This document shows positions 9,764 through 21,053 of a stretch of DNA of 64,000 nt, piece after piece. The stretch lies in assembly GCF_004011835.1 (NCBI RefSeq), contig NZ_RKLN01000002.1:415469-479468 (forward strand), given 5' to 3'. A model generated the notes under the pieces. The model was given only the letters and a program-made list of their open reading frames with translations. It searched no databases and was not told where the DNA came from. This DNA is from Rhodococcus spongiicola (GTDB lineage Bacteria; Actinomycetota; Actinomycetes; Mycobacteriales; Mycobacteriaceae). The stretch's first letter is position 1, and each line of letters starts with the position of its first letter. Both the position numbers and the translations under genes were made by a program.

Positions 9764-10282
9764 TCAGTCGGTATCCGACTCCGTGTTCGTCGTCGCGGAT
9801 TGGGCGGCGGGCTCTTCGTGCTCTTCGCGGTTCTTGTCACTCGCCGCCGCACGAGCCGCGGCATACGGGTCGGTGACCCGGCCACCACTCGCGGACGCCA
9901 ACTGGGGGAGACGTCCGAAGGTCACGACCGGCAACGCCACCTGGGAGCCGTCGACGAGGTCGGCCCGGGCCCAGCCGCGCTTGGGGAAGCGGAAGCCCTT
10001 GATCTGATCCCACGAAATGGACACCGAGGAGAACGGGCGTCGCAGTTCGAGCCCCTCGGGCGTGACGGTCGTGCGGACGCGCAGGACCCAGGCGCCGATC
10101 AGGAAAGGGATGGCCAGCATCCAGCCGAACACCTCGGGCCAGCCGAGGACCGGGAAGCTGATGCAGAAGAGCAGCAGAAAGCACGCCATCAGGGCGAGGG
10201 GGGAAATCCGGATGACCTGTCGATCGTCGCCGGGCGTGTGGGATGATGACTGCGGTGGCACGGGCTGCTGGGAGGATGACAC
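9764..10282 (-). CDS. PH-domain membrane protein (Cfp6/Rv3004-like)
   Basis: A 172-residue protein: a polar N-terminal 25 residues, two close transmembrane helices (about 30-70), a bacterial PH domain (about 72-130, with the SWDQIKGFRFPKRGWARADL stretch) and an acidic C-terminal tail. Function unknown; homologues occur as the small secreted or cell-wall antigen Cfp6 next to ilvBNC in mycobacteria. An in-frame ATG at 10312 would give 182 residues. However, TAAGAT on the minus strand (10311-10316) overlaps that ATG and looks like the -10 box, so GTG 10282 is preferred. Confidence 0.75.
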   Translation of the reverse strand: MSSSQQPVPPQSSSHTPGDDRQVIRISPLALMACFLLLFCISFPVLGWPEVFGWMLAIPFLIGAWVLRVRTTVTPEGLELRRPFSSVSISWDQIKGFRFPKRGWARADLVDGSQVALPVVTFGRLPQLASASGGRVTDPYAAARAAASDKNREEHEEPAAQSATTNTESDTD

Positions 10283-10343
10283 CTCACCATCTTCGCATTG
10301 CAGCCGAGGCATCTTACATTCTGGGACGGCATACTCACCAAAG

Positions 10344-10373
10344 TTGACTGTCCACCACGAGCGCGCCTACCGT
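10344..10373 (+). promoter_or_regulatory. Promoter of the ilv leader and ilvBNC operon
   Basis: TTGACT (10344-10349), an 18-bp spacer and TACCGT (10368-10373) form a good sigma-A promoter. The transcription start is expected near 10380-10381, at the GTG of the leader peptide, so the leader is probably translated from a leaderless RNA. Confidence 0.75.
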
Positions 10374-10380
10374 CGAGCGC

Positions 10381-10428
10381 GTGAAGCAGAATGGGTTGCT
10401 CGTAATCGGCCGGCGCGTCGTCGCCTGA
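10381..10428 (+). CDS. ilv leader peptide (branched-chain amino acid attenuator)
   Basis: A 15-codon open frame starts at GTG 10381 and ends at TGA 10426-10428. Its product reads [15 protein letters not shown], so 6 of 15 residues are Leu, Val or Ile, the end products whose supply ilvBNC controls. It starts where the upstream promoter should begin transcription and is followed by a factor-independent terminator 36 nt downstream. These are the hallmarks of a ribosome-mediated attenuator. Leader peptides of this kind are known in front of ilvB in corynebacteria; this one was found here by reading, with no homology search. Confidence 0.8.
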   Translation: MKQNGLLVIGRRVVA

Positions 10429-10463
10429 GCCGGTTGCTGTAACTCGCCAGATAACGACGCGCC
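10412..10463 (+). promoter_or_regulatory. Leader RNA pairing segments of the ilv attenuator
   Basis: GGCGCGTCGT (10412-10421, inside the last codons of the leader peptide) is perfectly complementary to ACGACGCGCC (10454-10463). The latter ends at the base just before the terminator stem. A ribosome stalled at the Leu-Leu-Val-Ile codons would leave the pair free to form; one that reaches the stop codon would cover the first segment. A convincing antiterminator is not resolved by eye. A weak candidate is 10441-10450 pairing with the terminator's right arm. Confidence 0.6.
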
Positions 10464-10497
10464 ACCCTCGTACAGCTGATGCTGACGAGGGTTTTTT
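10464..10497 (+). terminator. Attenuator terminator upstream of ilvB
   Basis: ACCCTCGT (10464-10471) pairs with ACGAGGGT (10485-10492), continued by CAGC/GCTG around a TGAT loop with one bulged A. The stem runs into six T (10492-10497). It lies between the leader peptide and ilvB, so it must be conditionally read through. Confidence 0.88.
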
Positions 10498-10543
10498 GTT
10501 GCCTTGGTTCAGAACCGCACAGCCAGATCAAAGAGGACTATCA

Positions 10544-12492
10544 GTGAGCGCACCAACCGCACGGCCTCAACCATCGCCGCGCAAGTCGGGAGCAGCGAGC
10601 CCGACAACCGCGGCTGCAGCTACATCGACCGCCAACCGCCGTCAGCTCGCGCCCGAACGGGTTACCGGCGCGCAGTCCGTGGTTCGTGCACTCGAGGAGC
10701 TCGAGGTCGAGACCGTCTTCGGTATCCCAGGTGGCGCCATCTTGCCGGTGTACGACCCGCTCTTCGACTCGAAGGGCGTTCGGCACGTGCTGGTGCGCCA
10801 TGAGCAGGGCGCCGGCCATGCCGCGACGGGCTACGCGCAGGCCACCGGCAAGGTCGGTGTGTGCATGGCGACGTCCGGTCCCGGTGCTACCAACCTGGTG
10901 ACCCCGCTCGCTGACGCGCAGATGGACTCGGTCCCCGTGGTCGCGATCACCGGTCAGGTCGGACGCGGCCTGATCGGCACCGACGCGTTCCAGGAAGCCG
11001 ATATTTCAGGCATCACGATGCCGATCACCAAGCACAACTTCCTGATCACGGACGGCGCCGACATCCCGCGCGTTCTGGCCGAAGCGTTCTACCTGGCGGC
11101 GAGTGGTCGCCCGGGTCCGGTCCTCGTCGACATCCCGAAGGACATCCTGCAGGCCCAGACCACGTTCTCGTGGCCGCCGGAGATGCATCTGCCCGGCTAC
11201 CGCCCGGTCACCAAGCCGCACGGCAAGCAGGTCCGCGAGGCCGCGCGGCTCATCGCCGAGGCCAAGTCTCCTGTCCTGTACGTCGGCGGAGGCGTGATCA
11301 AGGCCGAGGCGTCCGCCGAGCTCCTCGAGCTGGCCGAGCTGACCGGCATCCCGGTCGTCACGACCCTCATGGCCCGCGGCGCCTTCCCCGACAGCCACCA
11401 GCTCAACTGCGGTATGCCGGGTATGCACGGCACGGTCGCGGCCGTCGCCGCGCTGCAGAAGAGCGATCTGCTGATCACCCTCGGCGCGCGATTCGACGAC
11501 CGTGTCACCGGCCGCCTCGAGTCGTTCGCGCCCGATGCCAAGGTCATTCACGCCGATATCGATCCGGCGGAGATCGGCAAGAACCGTCATGCGGACGTCC
11601 CGATCGTGGGCGACTGCAAGGAGGTCATCACCGAGCTGATCGAGGCGATCCGCGCCGACCAGGCGACCGGAACGACGCTCGATCTCACCGAGTGGTGGGC
11701 CTACCTCGACGGCATCCGTCGCACCTACCCGCTGTCGTACGACCGTCCGGCGGACGGCGCGCTGTCGCCCGAGTTCGTGATCCAGGCCATCGGCCGGATC
11801 GCGGGACCGGATGCGATCTACTGCGCCGGTGTCGGCCAGCACCAGATGTGGGCTGCACAGTTCGTCAACTACGAGAAGCCGCGCACGTGGCTGAACTCGG
11901 GTGGTCTGGGCACGATGGGCTACGCCGTGCCGGCGGCGATGGGCGCCAAGATGGGTGTCCCCGACCGTGAGGTCTGGGCCATCGACGGCGACGGCTGCTT
12001 CCAGATGACCAACCAGGAACTGGCCACCTGCGCCGTCGAGGGCGTGCCGATCAAGGTCGCGCTCATCAACAACGGCAATCTCGGCATGGTCCGCCAGTGG
12101 CAGACCCTGTTCTACGACGAGCGTTACTCCAACACGAACCTGGGAACGCACGGCGCCGTGCGGATCCCGGACTTCGTCAAGCTCGCCGAGGCCCTCGGTT
12201 GTGTCGGCATCCGTGTCGAGCGTGAGGAGGACGTCGAGGACGCGATCCGCACCGCGCAGTCGATCAACGACAAGCCCGTCGTCATCGACTTCATCGTCGG
12301 CAAGGACGCCCAGGTGTGGCCGATGGTCGCCGCCGGCACCAGCAACGACGAGATCATGGCGGCCCGGGGTATCCGGCCGCTGTTCGACGAAGACGAGTCG
12401 GCGGACGAACCCGCCACCATTCACGAAGCTATGCGGGAAGCGACCGCGCGCGAGCAGGCCGCTTCCGAGGCCGCGGCCGGAGAGGAACGTCA

Positions 12493-12496
<4 letters not shown>
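10544..12496 (+). CDS. ilvB: Acetolactate synthase, large (catalytic) subunit
   Basis: 650-residue thiamine diphosphate enzyme that condenses two pyruvates, or pyruvate and 2-ketobutyrate, in the first common step of Val/Leu/Ile synthesis. After about 40 low-complexity Ala/Thr/Pro residues comes the pyrimidine-binding domain with catalytic E87 ([14 protein letters not shown]), a central FAD/regulatory-fold domain, and a C-terminal pyrophosphate-binding domain with [12 protein letters not shown] near 480-495. GTG 10544 is chosen because AGAGGA lies 6 nt upstream. It is the first gene of ilvB-ilvN-ilvC and is controlled by the attenuator before it. Confidence 0.96.
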
Positions 12497-14071
<1,575 letters not shown>

Positions 14072-14087
14072 GCTGGTCTGATCAATC

Positions 14088-14131
14088 TCGGCCCGAGGAC
14101 GGCGCGTACGGATGCGTTGCCCTCGGGCCGA
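14088..14131 (+). terminator. Terminator-like hairpin after ilvC
   Basis: TCGGCCCGAGG (14088-14098) and CCTCGGGCCGA (14121-14131) form a perfect 11-bp stem with a 22-nt loop. There is no U-tract, as is common in GC-rich actinobacteria. Confidence 0.6.
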
Positions 14132-14331
14132 AGTCATGTTCGGGCGGTGTGAATCTTCGATTCTCCTCACTCGGGCATCTGTCATGTGCTATTAGATGCC
14201 GCCCCGGAATCGGCGCCTCCGGACAACTAGACTGATCCCGACCGCGACCACCTCTGCCCGCCCCCAACGAGGCGTCCGGCCGCGGATCCCAAGACACTGC
14301 AAGCCCGACATCTAACACAGGGAGTTCACTC

Positions 14332-15924
14332 GTGAGCCAGAATGGCCGCCCCGTTGTCTTGATCGCCGACAAGCTCGCACAATCGACCGTCGATGCGCTC
14401 GGAGACGGTGTCGAGGTGCGCTGGGTCGACGGCCCGGATCGCCCCGCGCTGCTCGCGGCTGTCCCCGAGGCCGAGGCCCTGCTCGTTCGTTCGGCCACCA
14501 CAGTCGACGCCGAGGTGCTCGCAGCTGCCGGCAAGCTGAAGATCGTCGGCCGAGCCGGTGTGGGTCTCGACAACGTCGACATCCCGGCCGCCACCGAACG
14601 TGGCGTCATGGTCGTCAACGCGCCTACCTCCAACATCCACTCGGCGGCCGAGCACGCCGTCTCACTGCTCCTGTCGACCGCCCGTCAGATCCCCGCAGCG
14701 GACCGCACCCTGCGGGAGAAGACCTGGAAGCGTTCGAGCTTCAACGGCACCGAGATCCTCGGCAAGACGGTCGGTGTCGTCGGCCTGGGCCGCATCGGCC
14801 AGCTGTTCGCGCAGCGTCTCGCGGCATTCGAGACCACCGTCATCGCCTACGACCCCTACCTACCGGCCGCGCGCGCCGCGCAATTGGGCATCGAATTGGT
14901 CGACATCGACGAGCTCGTCGAGCGCGCCGACTTCATCTCGGTGCACCTGCCCAAGACCAAGGAGACCGCGGGGTTGATCAACGCCGAACGCCTGGCCAAG
15001 GCCAAGGACGGCGTCATCATCGTCAACGCCGCACGCGGTGGCCTGATCGACGAGGACGCGCTGTACGACGCGCTCGTGTCGGGCAAGGTTCGCGCTGCCG
15101 GCCTCGATGTGTTCAACACCGAGCCCTGCACCGACTCCAAGCTGTTCGACCTCGACAACGTCGTCGTCACCCCGCACCTGGGTGCCTCTACCGCCGAGGC
15201 CCAGGACCGTGCCGGCACCGACGTCGCGAAGAGCGTTCTGTTGGCCCTCGCCGGCGAGTTCGTGCCGGACGCCGTCAACGTCTCCGGAGGCCCGGTCGGT
15301 GAAGAGGTCGCGCCGTGGCTCGAGCTGGTCCGCAAGCTGGGCCTGATGGCCGGCACGCTCTCGCCCGAGGCCGTCCAGAACGTCCAGGTCATCGCGAGCG
15401 GTGAGCTGTCGGCCGAGAACGTCCAAATCCTCGGCCTGGCCGCACTACGGGGGTTGTTCTCGGCAAGCAGCGACGAGGCCGTCACGTTCGTCAATGCCCC
15501 GCAGCTCGCCGAGCAGCGCGGTGTGAGCGTCGAGGTCGAAAAGCAAAGCGAGGCTCAGACCCACCGCAGTGCCGTCGAGGTCCGCGCGGTCGCCGCGGAC
15601 GGCACCGTCACCACCGTCGCGGGTGCGTTGACCGGTCTGCAGCAGATCGAGAAGATCGTCAGCATCAACGGCCGCAGCTTCGATCTGCGCGCCGAGGGTC
15701 ACAACATCGTCGCGCACTACACCGATCGTCCGGGCGTGCTCGGCATCCTGGGCACCGTGCTGGGCAACGCCGGCATCGACATTCAGGCCGCCGCGCTGAG
15801 CCAGGACATCGACGGCCAGGGTGCCACGGTGATCCTGCGGGTCGACCGTGTCGTCGGTGACGAGGAGGTCGCGCAGATCGTGGAGCGGCTCGACGCTCGC
15901 GTCGCCCAGGTCGACCTGTCCTGA
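14332..15924 (+). CDS. serA: D-3-phosphoglycerate dehydrogenase
   Basis: 530-residue first enzyme of serine synthesis, oxidising 3-phosphoglycerate with NAD+. It shows the substrate-binding and NAD domains (VGLGRIGQ near 150-157, catalytic His in VTPHLGAS near 282), an intervening allosteric substrate-binding domain (about 320-450) and a C-terminal ACT domain (about 455-529). This is the long type-I form known from M. tuberculosis that is inhibited by serine. The GTG start follows CAGGGAG by a few nucleotides. TAGACT (14228-14233) is a possible -10, leaving a leader of about 90 nt in which no leader peptide is evident. Confidence 0.96.
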   Translation: MSQNGRPVVLIADKLAQSTVDALGDGVEVRWVDGPDRPALLAAVPEAEALLVRSATTVDAEVLAAAGKLKIVGRAGVGLDNVDIPAATERGVMVVNAPTSNIHSAAEHAVSLLLSTARQIPAADRTLREKTWKRSSFNGTEILGKTVGVVGLGRIGQLFAQRLAAFETTVIAYDPYLPAARAAQLGIELVDIDELVERADFISVHLPKTKETAGLINAERLAKAKDGVIIVNAARGGLIDEDALYDALVSGKVRAAGLDVFNTEPCTDSKLFDLDNVVVTPHLGASTAEAQDRAGTDVAKSVLLALAGEFVPDAVNVSGGPVGEEVAPWLELVRKLGLMAGTLSPEAVQNVQVIASGELSAENVQILGLAALRGLFSASSDEAVTFVNAPQLAEQRGVSVEVEKQSEAQTHRSAVEVRAVAADGTVTTVAGALTGLQQIEKIVSINGRSFDLRAEGHNIVAHYTDRPGVLGILGTVLGNAGIDIQAAALSQDIDGQGATVILRVDRVVGDEEVAQIVERLDARVAQVDLS

Positions 15925-15942
15925 TTCCCCTCATCCCTACCC

Positions 15943-15977
15943 GGTGGCCGCGATCGTCGACGACGGTCGCGGCCACC
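15943..15977 (+). terminator. Hairpin between serA and leuB
   Basis: GGTGGCCGCGA (15943-15953) pairs perfectly with TCGCGGCCACC (15967-15977) over an 11-bp stem with a 13-nt loop. It ends 40 bp before leuB, so leuB probably has its own promoter or depends on read-through. Confidence 0.65.
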
Positions 15978-16017
15978 GTCGGATTCTCAGTCGCAAACTC
16001 AGGAAGAGAGTGTGTCC

Positions 16018-17031
16018 ATGAAGATCGCGGTCATCCCCGGTGACGGCATCGGTGTCGAGGTAACTGCGGAAGCACTGAAGGTGCTACGGAAGCTGGTTCC
16101 CGACGTGGAGACCACCGAGTACGACCTCGGTGCCAAGCGCTACAACGAAACCGGCGAACTGCTGCCGGAGGCCGAACTCGACGAGATCCGTCGACACGAC
16201 GCGATTTTGCTCGGTGCCATCGGCGACCCTCGGCTGGTCGCCCCGGGCATCCTCGAGCGCGGCCTGCTGCTGAACATGCGGTTCCTGCTCGATCATCACG
16301 TGAACCTGCGACCGGCCCGGACCTATCCGGGCTCGAAGTCGCCGCTGGCCGCCGCCCCGGACATCGACTTCGTCGTGGTCCGGGAGGGCACCGAGGGGCC
16401 GTACACCGGTAACGGTGGCTCGATCCGCGTCGGCACTCCGCAGGAAGTTGCCACCGAGGTCTCGGTCAACACCTGGTTCGGTGCCGAGCGCGTCGTCCGC
16501 TACGCGTACGAGCTGGCGCGGACCCGCCGTAAGCACCTGACGCTGATCCACAAGACGAACGTGCTCTCCAACGCGGGCCGCATCTGGACCCGTGCGATGG
16601 AGACCGTCGGCGCCGAGTACCCGGACGTCGACACGGCGTACTGCCACATCGACGCGGCGACCATCTACATGGTTACCGACCCGGAGCGGTTCGACGTGAT
16701 CGTCACGGACAACCTGTTCGGCGACATCATCACCGACCTCGCGGGCGCGGTCACCGGCGGTATCGGCCTGGCGGCCAGCGGCAACATCGATGCGTCGGGC
16801 AAGAGCCCGTCGATGTTCGAGCCGGTCCACGGGTCGGCGCCGGACATCGCCGGCCAGGGCGTCGCGGACCCGACCGCCGCAATACTGTCGGCCGCGATGC
16901 TGCTGCGCCACCTGGGTCGTGAGGAGGATGCGGCACGTGTCGAGCGTGCCGTCGAGGCGGATCTGAAGTCGCGCGGTGGCGCCCCGATAGTCACCACCGA
17001 GGTCGGCGACCGCATCGCCGCGGCCGTCTAG
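16018..17031 (+). CDS. leuB: 3-isopropylmalate dehydrogenase
   Basis: 337 residues. It oxidatively decarboxylates 3-isopropylmalate in leucine synthesis, NAD+-dependent. The N-terminus IPGDGIG and the metal/substrate motifs ([49 protein letters not shown]) are intact. ATG 16018 is chosen because homologues begin MK; an in-frame GTG lies two codons earlier and AGGAAG is at 16001-16006. Other leucine genes (leuC, leuD) are 6 kb downstream. Confidence 0.95.
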   Translation: MKIAVIPGDGIGVEVTAEALKVLRKLVPDVETTEYDLGAKRYNETGELLPEAELDEIRRHDAILLGAIGDPRLVAPGILERGLLLNMRFLLDHHVNLRPARTYPGSKSPLAAAPDIDFVVVREGTEGPYTGNGGSIRVGTPQEVATEVSVNTWFGAERVVRYAYELARTRRKHLTLIHKTNVLSNAGRIWTRAMETVGAEYPDVDTAYCHIDAATIYMVTDPERFDVIVTDNLFGDIITDLAGAVTGGIGLAASGNIDASGKSPSMFEPVHGSAPDIAGQGVADPTAAILSAAMLLRHLGREEDAARVERAVEADLKSRGGAPIVTTEVGDRIAAAV

Positions 17032-17040
17032 GCGAACTCG

Positions 17041-17099
17041 ACTTCGACGGCGACGTTTTCGACGGCGACGCTTTCTACTTCGACGTTTTCTACGGCGAC
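17041..17099. repeat. Degenerate 15-bp tandem repeat after leuB
   Basis: About four copies of a 15-bp unit, best seen as TTCGACGGCGACGTT, TTCGACGGCGACGCT, TTCTACTTCGACGTT and TTCTACGGCGACGGG, follow the leuB stop codon and lead directly into the terminator hairpin. Read in one frame they would encode an Asp/Phe/Gly repeat, but no start codon serves it. Confidence 0.6.
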
Positions 17100-17132
17100 G
17101 GGGCCGCCGCCCGAAATCCGGGCGGCGGCCCC
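17100..17132. terminator. Strong bidirectional terminator between leuB and the MFS gene
   Basis: GGGGCCGCCGCCCG (17100-17113) pairs perfectly with 17119-17132 around a 5-nt AAATC loop, a 14-bp GC-only stem between two converging genes. Confidence 0.8.
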
Positions 17133-17169
17133 GTCGGTTCCCGGTCTGGGTCCTGGTCCGGTTCCGGGT

Positions 17170-18372
17170 CTACTGCCGTCCGGGCCGATCCTTCGGCACC
17201 AGGGGTAGGGCCACGAGGGGGAAGAGCGCGGTCATCGCGAATGTCAGTGGGAAGCCGACGGTGCCGATCACCGCTCCGAACACCGGCGGCACCAGCGACG
17301 CGGCGAGGTACTGGCTTGTGTTCTGCGCGCCGAGCGCCCGGCCGCTCCAGTACGGTCCGGCGATCTCGGCGACGGCTGTGAACGCCAGCCCGTTGTCCGC
17401 CACGGTGATCACCGATGCCAGCACCAGCAGCGTTACGGCCAGTGGGGAGTTCAGCCAGTCCGTCAGCGCCAGTGCGCCCATCGTGGCCGCGGCTACCATC
17501 GCGACCCAGCGCAGCGGACGCATCCTGCTGCCGACCCGATCGGACAGTGCTCCGGCGGCGATCCGGCCTGCGGCGGCGAGTAATTGGGTCACGGTGATCA
17601 GGACCCCGGCCGATCCAGCGGACCAGCCGCGATCCGCTATGAGCCACAGCAGCGCGAACGTCCAGACCAGGTACTGCGGGACGACGAGAATGACCGATAC
17701 GCCGTGGATTCGCCACAGAACACTCGATGCGCGGTACGGGTTGTCGAGCAGACCGGAGTCTTGTGCTGCGGAGCGGGCAGGCCGGGGCGGGTCTACGACG
17801 AAGAGACAGGTCACCGCCGCGATCGACGTCACAACGGCCGGTAGTACCAATGCCCAACCGACACCGTGAGATTCGGCGATCCGTGGCACCGTCAGCGCGG
17901 CGACAGCCACGCCCAGTGGTATGGCCATCTGCCGGATGCCCATTGCAAGGCCGCGTCGCGCCGGCGGGAACCATCCGACCACGACCCGCCCGCTGGCTGC
18001 GTTCGCACTCGACGCCGCCATCCCGCCGATGAGCAGGAACCCGCCCAGCATCGCGAACGACGAGCTGAGCGCGGCGCCGGCGCTCGCGAGCCCAGTGATC
18101 GCCATGCCTACGACCAGGACCTTTCGTTCCCCTATCCGATCGACCACGACACCCCAGGCGATCAGGCTGACCAGGATCCCGACTGTTGGTGCGGACACCA
18201 GGAGACCGGCGCGCGAGAGCCCCATTCCATGGTCGTCGACCAATGTGGGAAGCAGGAAAGCGGGGGCATTGGAGAACAGTGCGCCCGCGGTCTGTGCGAG
18301 CACGCCCAGCCCCAGCATCGACCAGCGTTGTGTCGCACTGACGCGCACGTCCTGGTGCCTGGTCTCATCCAT
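17170..18372 (-). CDS. Major facilitator superfamily transporter
   Basis: 400-residue membrane protein with 12 predicted helices in two halves. The MFS loop 2-3 signature appears as WGVVVDRIGERKVLVVG, and a second copy in the other half as GALSDRVGSRMRP. ATG 18372 (MDETRHQ) is chosen, as the longer frame upstream is Arg-rich shadow sequence. The place matches Rv2994 in M. tuberculosis. The substrate cannot be told; a small organic acid or drug is possible. Divergent from the FAH-family gene. Confidence 0.85.
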   Translation of the reverse strand: MDETRHQDVRVSATQRWSMLGLGVLAQTAGALFSNAPAFLLPTLVDDHGMGLSRAGLLVSAPTVGILVSLIAWGVVVDRIGERKVLVVGMAITGLASAGAALSSSFAMLGGFLLIGGMAASSANAASGRVVVGWFPPARRGLAMGIRQMAIPLGVAVAALTVPRIAESHGVGWALVLPAVVTSIAAVTCLFVVDPPRPARSAAQDSGLLDNPYRASSVLWRIHGVSVILVVPQYLVWTFALLWLIADRGWSAGSAGVLITVTQLLAAAGRIAAGALSDRVGSRMRPLRWVAMVAAATMGALALTDWLNSPLAVTLLVLASVITVADNGLAFTAVAEIAGPYWSGRALGAQNTSQYLAASLVPPVFGAVIGTVGFPLTFAMTALFPLVALPLVPKDRPGRQ

Positions 18373-18483
18373 AAGAATCCCAATATATGAAATAGCGGTC
18401 CTAGAATATGGATCCGTACGAAGTGTAGACCCTCGAGCGTCTCGAGCGCGACGGGTAGTCCGGAGTCGGCCGCCCCGACTCGA

Positions 18484-18489
18484 TAGACT
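18484..18489 (+). promoter_or_regulatory. -10 box of leaderless promoter for the FAH-family gene
   Basis: TAGACT is followed by exactly 7 nt (CGGCTCC) before ATG 18497, the spacing expected of a transcript that begins at the start codon. Confidence 0.5.
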
Positions 18490-18496
18490 CGGCTCC

Positions 18497-19270
18497 ATGC
18501 GCCTAGGTCGAATCGCCAGTCCGGACGGAGTTGCTTTCGTGTCGATCGAGGGGGAGGGCGACGCGCAGACTGCTAAGGAGATCGCCGAACATCCCTTTGG
18601 GCAACCGACTTTCACCGGTCGCAGCTGGCCCCTCGCCGACGTGCGCCTGCTGGCCCCGATTCTCGCCAGCAAGGTGATCTGCGTCGGCAAGAACTACGCG
18701 GCACACGCGGCCGAGATGGGTGGCGAGGCACCCGAGGATCCGGTCATCTTCATCAAGCCCAACACCGCAATCGTGGGTCCGGGCGCCGGGATAGTGCTGC
18801 CACCCTCGTCGAATGAGGTGCACTACGAGGGTGAATTGGCGGTCGTCATAGGTCGGCCCTGCAAGGATGTTCCCGCAGCGAAGGCACGCGAGGTAATCCT
18901 CGGATACACCGTCGCGAACGATGTCACGGCGCGTGACCAGCAGCGTCGGGACGGTCAGTGGACGCGCGGCAAAGGGTACGACACGTTCTGTCCGTTGGGT
19001 CCGTGGATCGAGACGAACCTCGACATCTCGGATGTCGAGATCAAGACCGAGGTCGACGGCGAGCTCAAGCAACGCAGCCGCACTTCGCTTCTGCTGCACG
19101 ATGTTCCGAAGATCATCGAGTGGGTGTCGACGGTCATGACGTTGCTGCCGGGGGACGTCATTCTCACCGGTACGCCCGAGGGGGTCGGCCCGATCGTCGA
19201 CGGCCAGACCGTGAGCGTCACCGTCGCCGGCATCGGAACCCTGACCAATCCGGTTGCCGCCAAGCGCTGA
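18497..19270 (+). CDS. Fumarylacetoacetate hydrolase family protein
   Basis: 257 residues. A short N-terminal domain is followed by the FAH catalytic fold, with metal-binding E-x-E in HYEGELAVVIG (about 113-123) and the downstream D in ANDVTARDQQ. Family members cleave or isomerise acylpyruvates or 2-hydroxyhepta-2,4-dienedioate, or decarboxylate oxaloacetate. Which reaction applies here is open; the mycobacterial counterpart Rv2993c is annotated only by homology. The long frame upstream of ATG 18497 is antisense to the MFS gene and is rejected. It lies 101 bp before gltX. Confidence 0.88.
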   Translation: MRLGRIASPDGVAFVSIEGEGDAQTAKEIAEHPFGQPTFTGRSWPLADVRLLAPILASKVICVGKNYAAHAAEMGGEAPEDPVIFIKPNTAIVGPGAGIVLPPSSNEVHYEGELAVVIGRPCKDVPAAKAREVILGYTVANDVTARDQQRRDGQWTRGKGYDTFCPLGPWIETNLDISDVEIKTEVDGELKQRSRTSLLLHDVPKIIEWVSTVMTLLPGDVILTGTPEGVGPIVDGQTVSVTVAGIGTLTNPVAAKR

Positions 19271-19371
19271 TCGGTGTCTGCTCCAGGTGTGCACGGAACC
19301 GGCACACAGCTAGCCTGTAGAGGTCCTTTCCAGCGTCCAGCCGCGCCCAGTAGCCCCTATCGAAGTGAGCC

Positions 19372-20844
19372 ATGACCACCAGCGAAGTACGCGTTCGTTT
19401 CTGTCCGTCACCCACCGGGACCCCGCACGTCGGGCTCGTCCGGACCGCGCTGTTCAACTGGGCGTTCGCACGTCACCACGGCGGCACGTTCGTGTTCCGC
19501 ATCGAGGACACCGACGCCGCCCGTGACACGGAGGAGTCGTACGAGGCGCTGCTCGATACGTTGCGCTGGCTGGGTCTGAACTGGGACGAGGGACCGGAGG
19601 TGGGCGGGCCCCACGAGCCGTACCGGCAGTCGCAGCGGCGCGAGCTGCATCTCGACGTCGTTCGTCGCCTACTCGAGTCGGGCGAGGCGTACGAGTCCTT
19701 CTCCACCCCGGAGGAGGTCGAGGAGCGGCACAAGGCGGCTGGACGCGATCCCAAGCTCGGCTACGACAACTTCGACCGAGACCTGGCGGCGCAGCAGCGG
19801 CAGGCCTACCTCGACGAGGGTCGCAAGCCCGTTGTGCGTTTGCGGATGCCCGACCATGATCTGACCTGGAACGACCTCGTGCGCGGTGAGATGACATTCA
19901 AGGCCGGCACTGTGCCGGACTTCGCGCTCACTCGTGGGAACGGGATTCCGCTCTACACGCTGGTAAACCCGGTCGACGATGCCTTGATGAAGATCACACA
20001 CGTCCTCCGGGGTGAGGATTTGCTGTCGTCGACTCCGCGTCAGATCGCACTGTACGAGGCGTTGCAGCGCATCGGTGTCGCTGAATTCACACCGGAGTTC
20101 GGCCACCTCCCGTTCGTGATGGGCCAGGGCAACAAGAAGCTGTCCAAGCGCGATCCCGAGTCGAACCTCTTCATCCACCGTGACCGTGGATTCATCCCGG
20201 AAGGCCTGCTCAACTACCTGGCCCTGCTGGGGTGGGGTCTCGCCGACGACCGCGATGTGTTCTCGCTCAACGAGATGGTCAGTGCGTTCGACATCTCCAA
20301 GGTGAACTCGAATCCGGCCCGCTTCGATCAGAAGAAGGCCGACGCGATCAACGCCGAGCACATTCGGCTTCTCGAGCCGGCGGACTTCTCCGCCCGCCTG
20401 CGTGCTTACCTGACCACGCACGGTCACCCGGTCGACGCGCTCTCCGCCGAGCAGTTCGATGTCGCAGCCGACTTGGTGCAGACGCGTATCGTCGTGCTCT
20501 CCGATGCGTGGAATTTGCTGAAGTTCCTGCTCGTGGACGAGTCGGAATTCTCCATCGACCCTGCGGCCGCGGCGAAGAACCTCGGCGCCGACGCCGCTCC
20601 GGTGCTCGACGAAACCATCACCGCCCTCGACGCCCTGCCCGTGTGGGCGACTGCGGATCTCGAGGAGGCGCTCAAGACGGCGCTGATCGAGAAGCTCGGG
20701 TTGAAGCCGCGCAAGGCGTTCGCGCCGGTGCGCGTCGCACTCACAGGCTCACACGTGAGCCCGCCGCTCTACGAGTCGATGGAACTGCTGGGACGGGAGA
20801 CGACGCTCGCACGCCTGCGCTCCGCGCGCGCTGCGATCGCCTGA
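19372..20844 (+). CDS. gltX: Glutamyl-tRNA synthetase
   Basis: 490-residue class I aminoacyl-tRNA synthetase charging tRNA-Glu. The HIGH-type motif is [11 protein letters not shown] (12-22) and the KMSKS-type motif is KKLSKRD (about 255-261). With gatB in the same window and no glutaminyl-tRNA synthetase seen, the enzyme is probably non-discriminating and also charges tRNA-Gln with Glu for later transamidation; this is inference from the family and context. Its cognate tRNA genes lie immediately downstream. Confidence 0.96.
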   Translation: MTTSEVRVRFCPSPTGTPHVGLVRTALFNWAFARHHGGTFVFRIEDTDAARDTEESYEALLDTLRWLGLNWDEGPEVGGPHEPYRQSQRRELHLDVVRRLLESGEAYESFSTPEEVEERHKAAGRDPKLGYDNFDRDLAAQQRQAYLDEGRKPVVRLRMPDHDLTWNDLVRGEMTFKAGTVPDFALTRGNGIPLYTLVNPVDDALMKITHVLRGEDLLSSTPRQIALYEALQRIGVAEFTPEFGHLPFVMGQGNKKLSKRDPESNLFIHRDRGFIPEGLLNYLALLGWGLADDRDVFSLNEMVSAFDISKVNSNPARFDQKKADAINAEHIRLLEPADFSARLRAYLTTHGHPVDALSAEQFDVAADLVQTRIVVLSDAWNLLKFLLVDESEFSIDPAAAAKNLGADAAPVLDETITALDALPVWATADLEEALKTALIEKLGLKPRKAFAPVRVALTGSHVSPPLYESMELLGRETTLARLRSARAAIA

Positions 20845-20847
20845 CAC

Positions 20848-20886
20848 CGCAACGCGGGGCCGCCGAGCGAACGCAGGGCCGTCGAG
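20848..20886. repeat. Degenerate 19-20 bp tandem duplication after gltX
   Basis: CGCAACGCGGGGCCGCCGAG (20848-20867) is followed by a near copy, CGAACGCAGGGCCGTCGAG (20868-20886), starting 3 bp after the gltX stop codon. Confidence 0.5.
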
Positions 20887-20962
20887 CAGGGCAGGATTGG
20901 ACCTCGGCGGCCGTGCGCGAGTATTCCGGTATCGCCCGATTTTTGCCCGTCGACCAGGTAAT

Positions 20963-20991
20963 TTGTGGAAACTGGGTAGGGGTTTGATAAC
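20963..20991 (+). promoter_or_regulatory. Promoter of the tRNA-Gln gene
   Basis: TTGTGG (20963-20968), a 17-bp spacer and GATAAC (20986-20991) lie 62 bp before the mature tRNA-Gln 5' end. Confidence 0.6.
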
Positions 20992-21053
20992 CTTTCTCTC
21001 GGCTCGGAGCGGACGCTACGGCCCGTAAGGGTAAGGCGTTCGGAACAGGCCAT

